A stretch of DNA of 6,727 nt. Origin: Flavobacteriales bacterium UBA1820. GTDB taxonomy: Bacteria; Bacteroidota; Bacteroidia; Flavobacteriales; UBA1820. Below the pieces are notes generated by a model that worked only from the letters and a program-made list of their open reading frames with translations, was not told the DNA's origin and did no database searches. Position numbers and translations under genes: made by a program. Within the stretch, counting starts at the first letter, position 1. Each line of letters begins with the position of its first letter. Location of the stretch: contig DCEW01000078.1 of the NCBI GenBank assembly GCA_002314265.1, positions 5,323 to 12,049 of the forward strand, given 5' to 3'. Below, in pieces: positions 6,590-6,727 of the stretch.

Positions 6590-6727
6590 TTTTTTTGTTT
6601 CAAGGTCTGCAAAGAGGATTCCCTTCCGGTCTGCTGCGGGATGCGCCTCGGCAAACTCCTCGGGGAAAAACTTCGTTCTCCCCGGCCGCTTTGCGCTCGG
6701 CTTTCACTATCTTTTCATAAGACAGGA
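6590..6727. other. Gene-free right edge with a structured, repeat-like element
   Basis: No coding frame is supported. Two similar blocks stand out on the minus strand: GCCGAGCGCAAAGC (6701-6688) and TTGCCGAGGCGCATCC (6653-6638). Between them lies an imperfect hairpin in which CGGGGA (6661-6666) pairs with TCCCCG (6679-6684). The whole resembles an intergenic sequence I recall as recurring in Bacteroidales genomes, usually beginning AAAGATAGTG and containing GCCGAGCGCAAA and later GCCGAGGCGCA. The identity rests on memory and could not be searched. Near its end TATCTTTT (6708-6715, plus strand) resembles a -7 element but lacks a TTTG at the correct distance. Confidence 0.5.

Noticed and set aside
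6608..6655. A promoter for the cyclophilin-like gene using CCTCTTTG and an upstream TTTG on the minus strand
   Set aside because: The -7 candidate lacks the initial TA and the TTTG lies 34 bases away, far outside the normal spacing.

Overview
The window looks like ordinary chromosomal DNA from a high-GC member of the Bacteroidales (an Alistipes/Rikenellaceae-like genome would fit; this is inference). The grounds are a Bacteroidota-type promoter (TTTC, 19 bases, TACCTTTG) in front of uvrA, A-rich or weak Shine-Dalgarno leaders, a Bacteroidota-style thioredoxin-like lipoprotein, a small secreted protein of a kind I associate with gut Bacteroidales, and GC-rich coding regions separated by AT-richer gaps. 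I see no mobile element, CRISPR array, rRNA or tRNA, and no convincing new multi-gene system. The six genes are all housekeeping or conserved-hypothetical.

Layout: bases 1-182 are non-coding. A plus-strand lipoprotein with a thioredoxin-like domain (183-725) ends at a good intrinsic terminator (755-780). It converges on a minus-strand gene for a small secreted protein of unknown role (814-1230). A 270-base divergent gap (1231-1500) holds the uvrA promoter, a weaker candidate promoter for the minus-strand gene, and a hairpin followed by eight Ts. uvrA (1501-4341, plus strand) encodes a full-length excinuclease ABC subunit A. It converges on a minus-strand group that reads right to left: a cyclophilin-like fold protein (6589-6212), ribD (6096-5035) and a YigZ/IMPACT-family protein (5016-4396). 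ribD and yigZ are only 18 bases apart and are probably co-transcribed. Bases 6590-6727 contain no gene but have a structured, repeat-like element.

How the genes relate: UvrA is the damage-recognition ATPase of nucleotide excision repair. RibD carries out two steps of riboflavin synthesis. The link between YigZ and RibD looks like an operon by spacing, not a known shared pathway. The two envelope proteins on the left are not obviously connected to either. The points most worth a second look are a Cys-to-Ser change in UvrA's first zinc module, an 11-base tandem duplication at the yigZ start that creates a four-codon decoy ORF, the terminator-like hairpin in the divergent gap, and the repeat-like element at the right edge.
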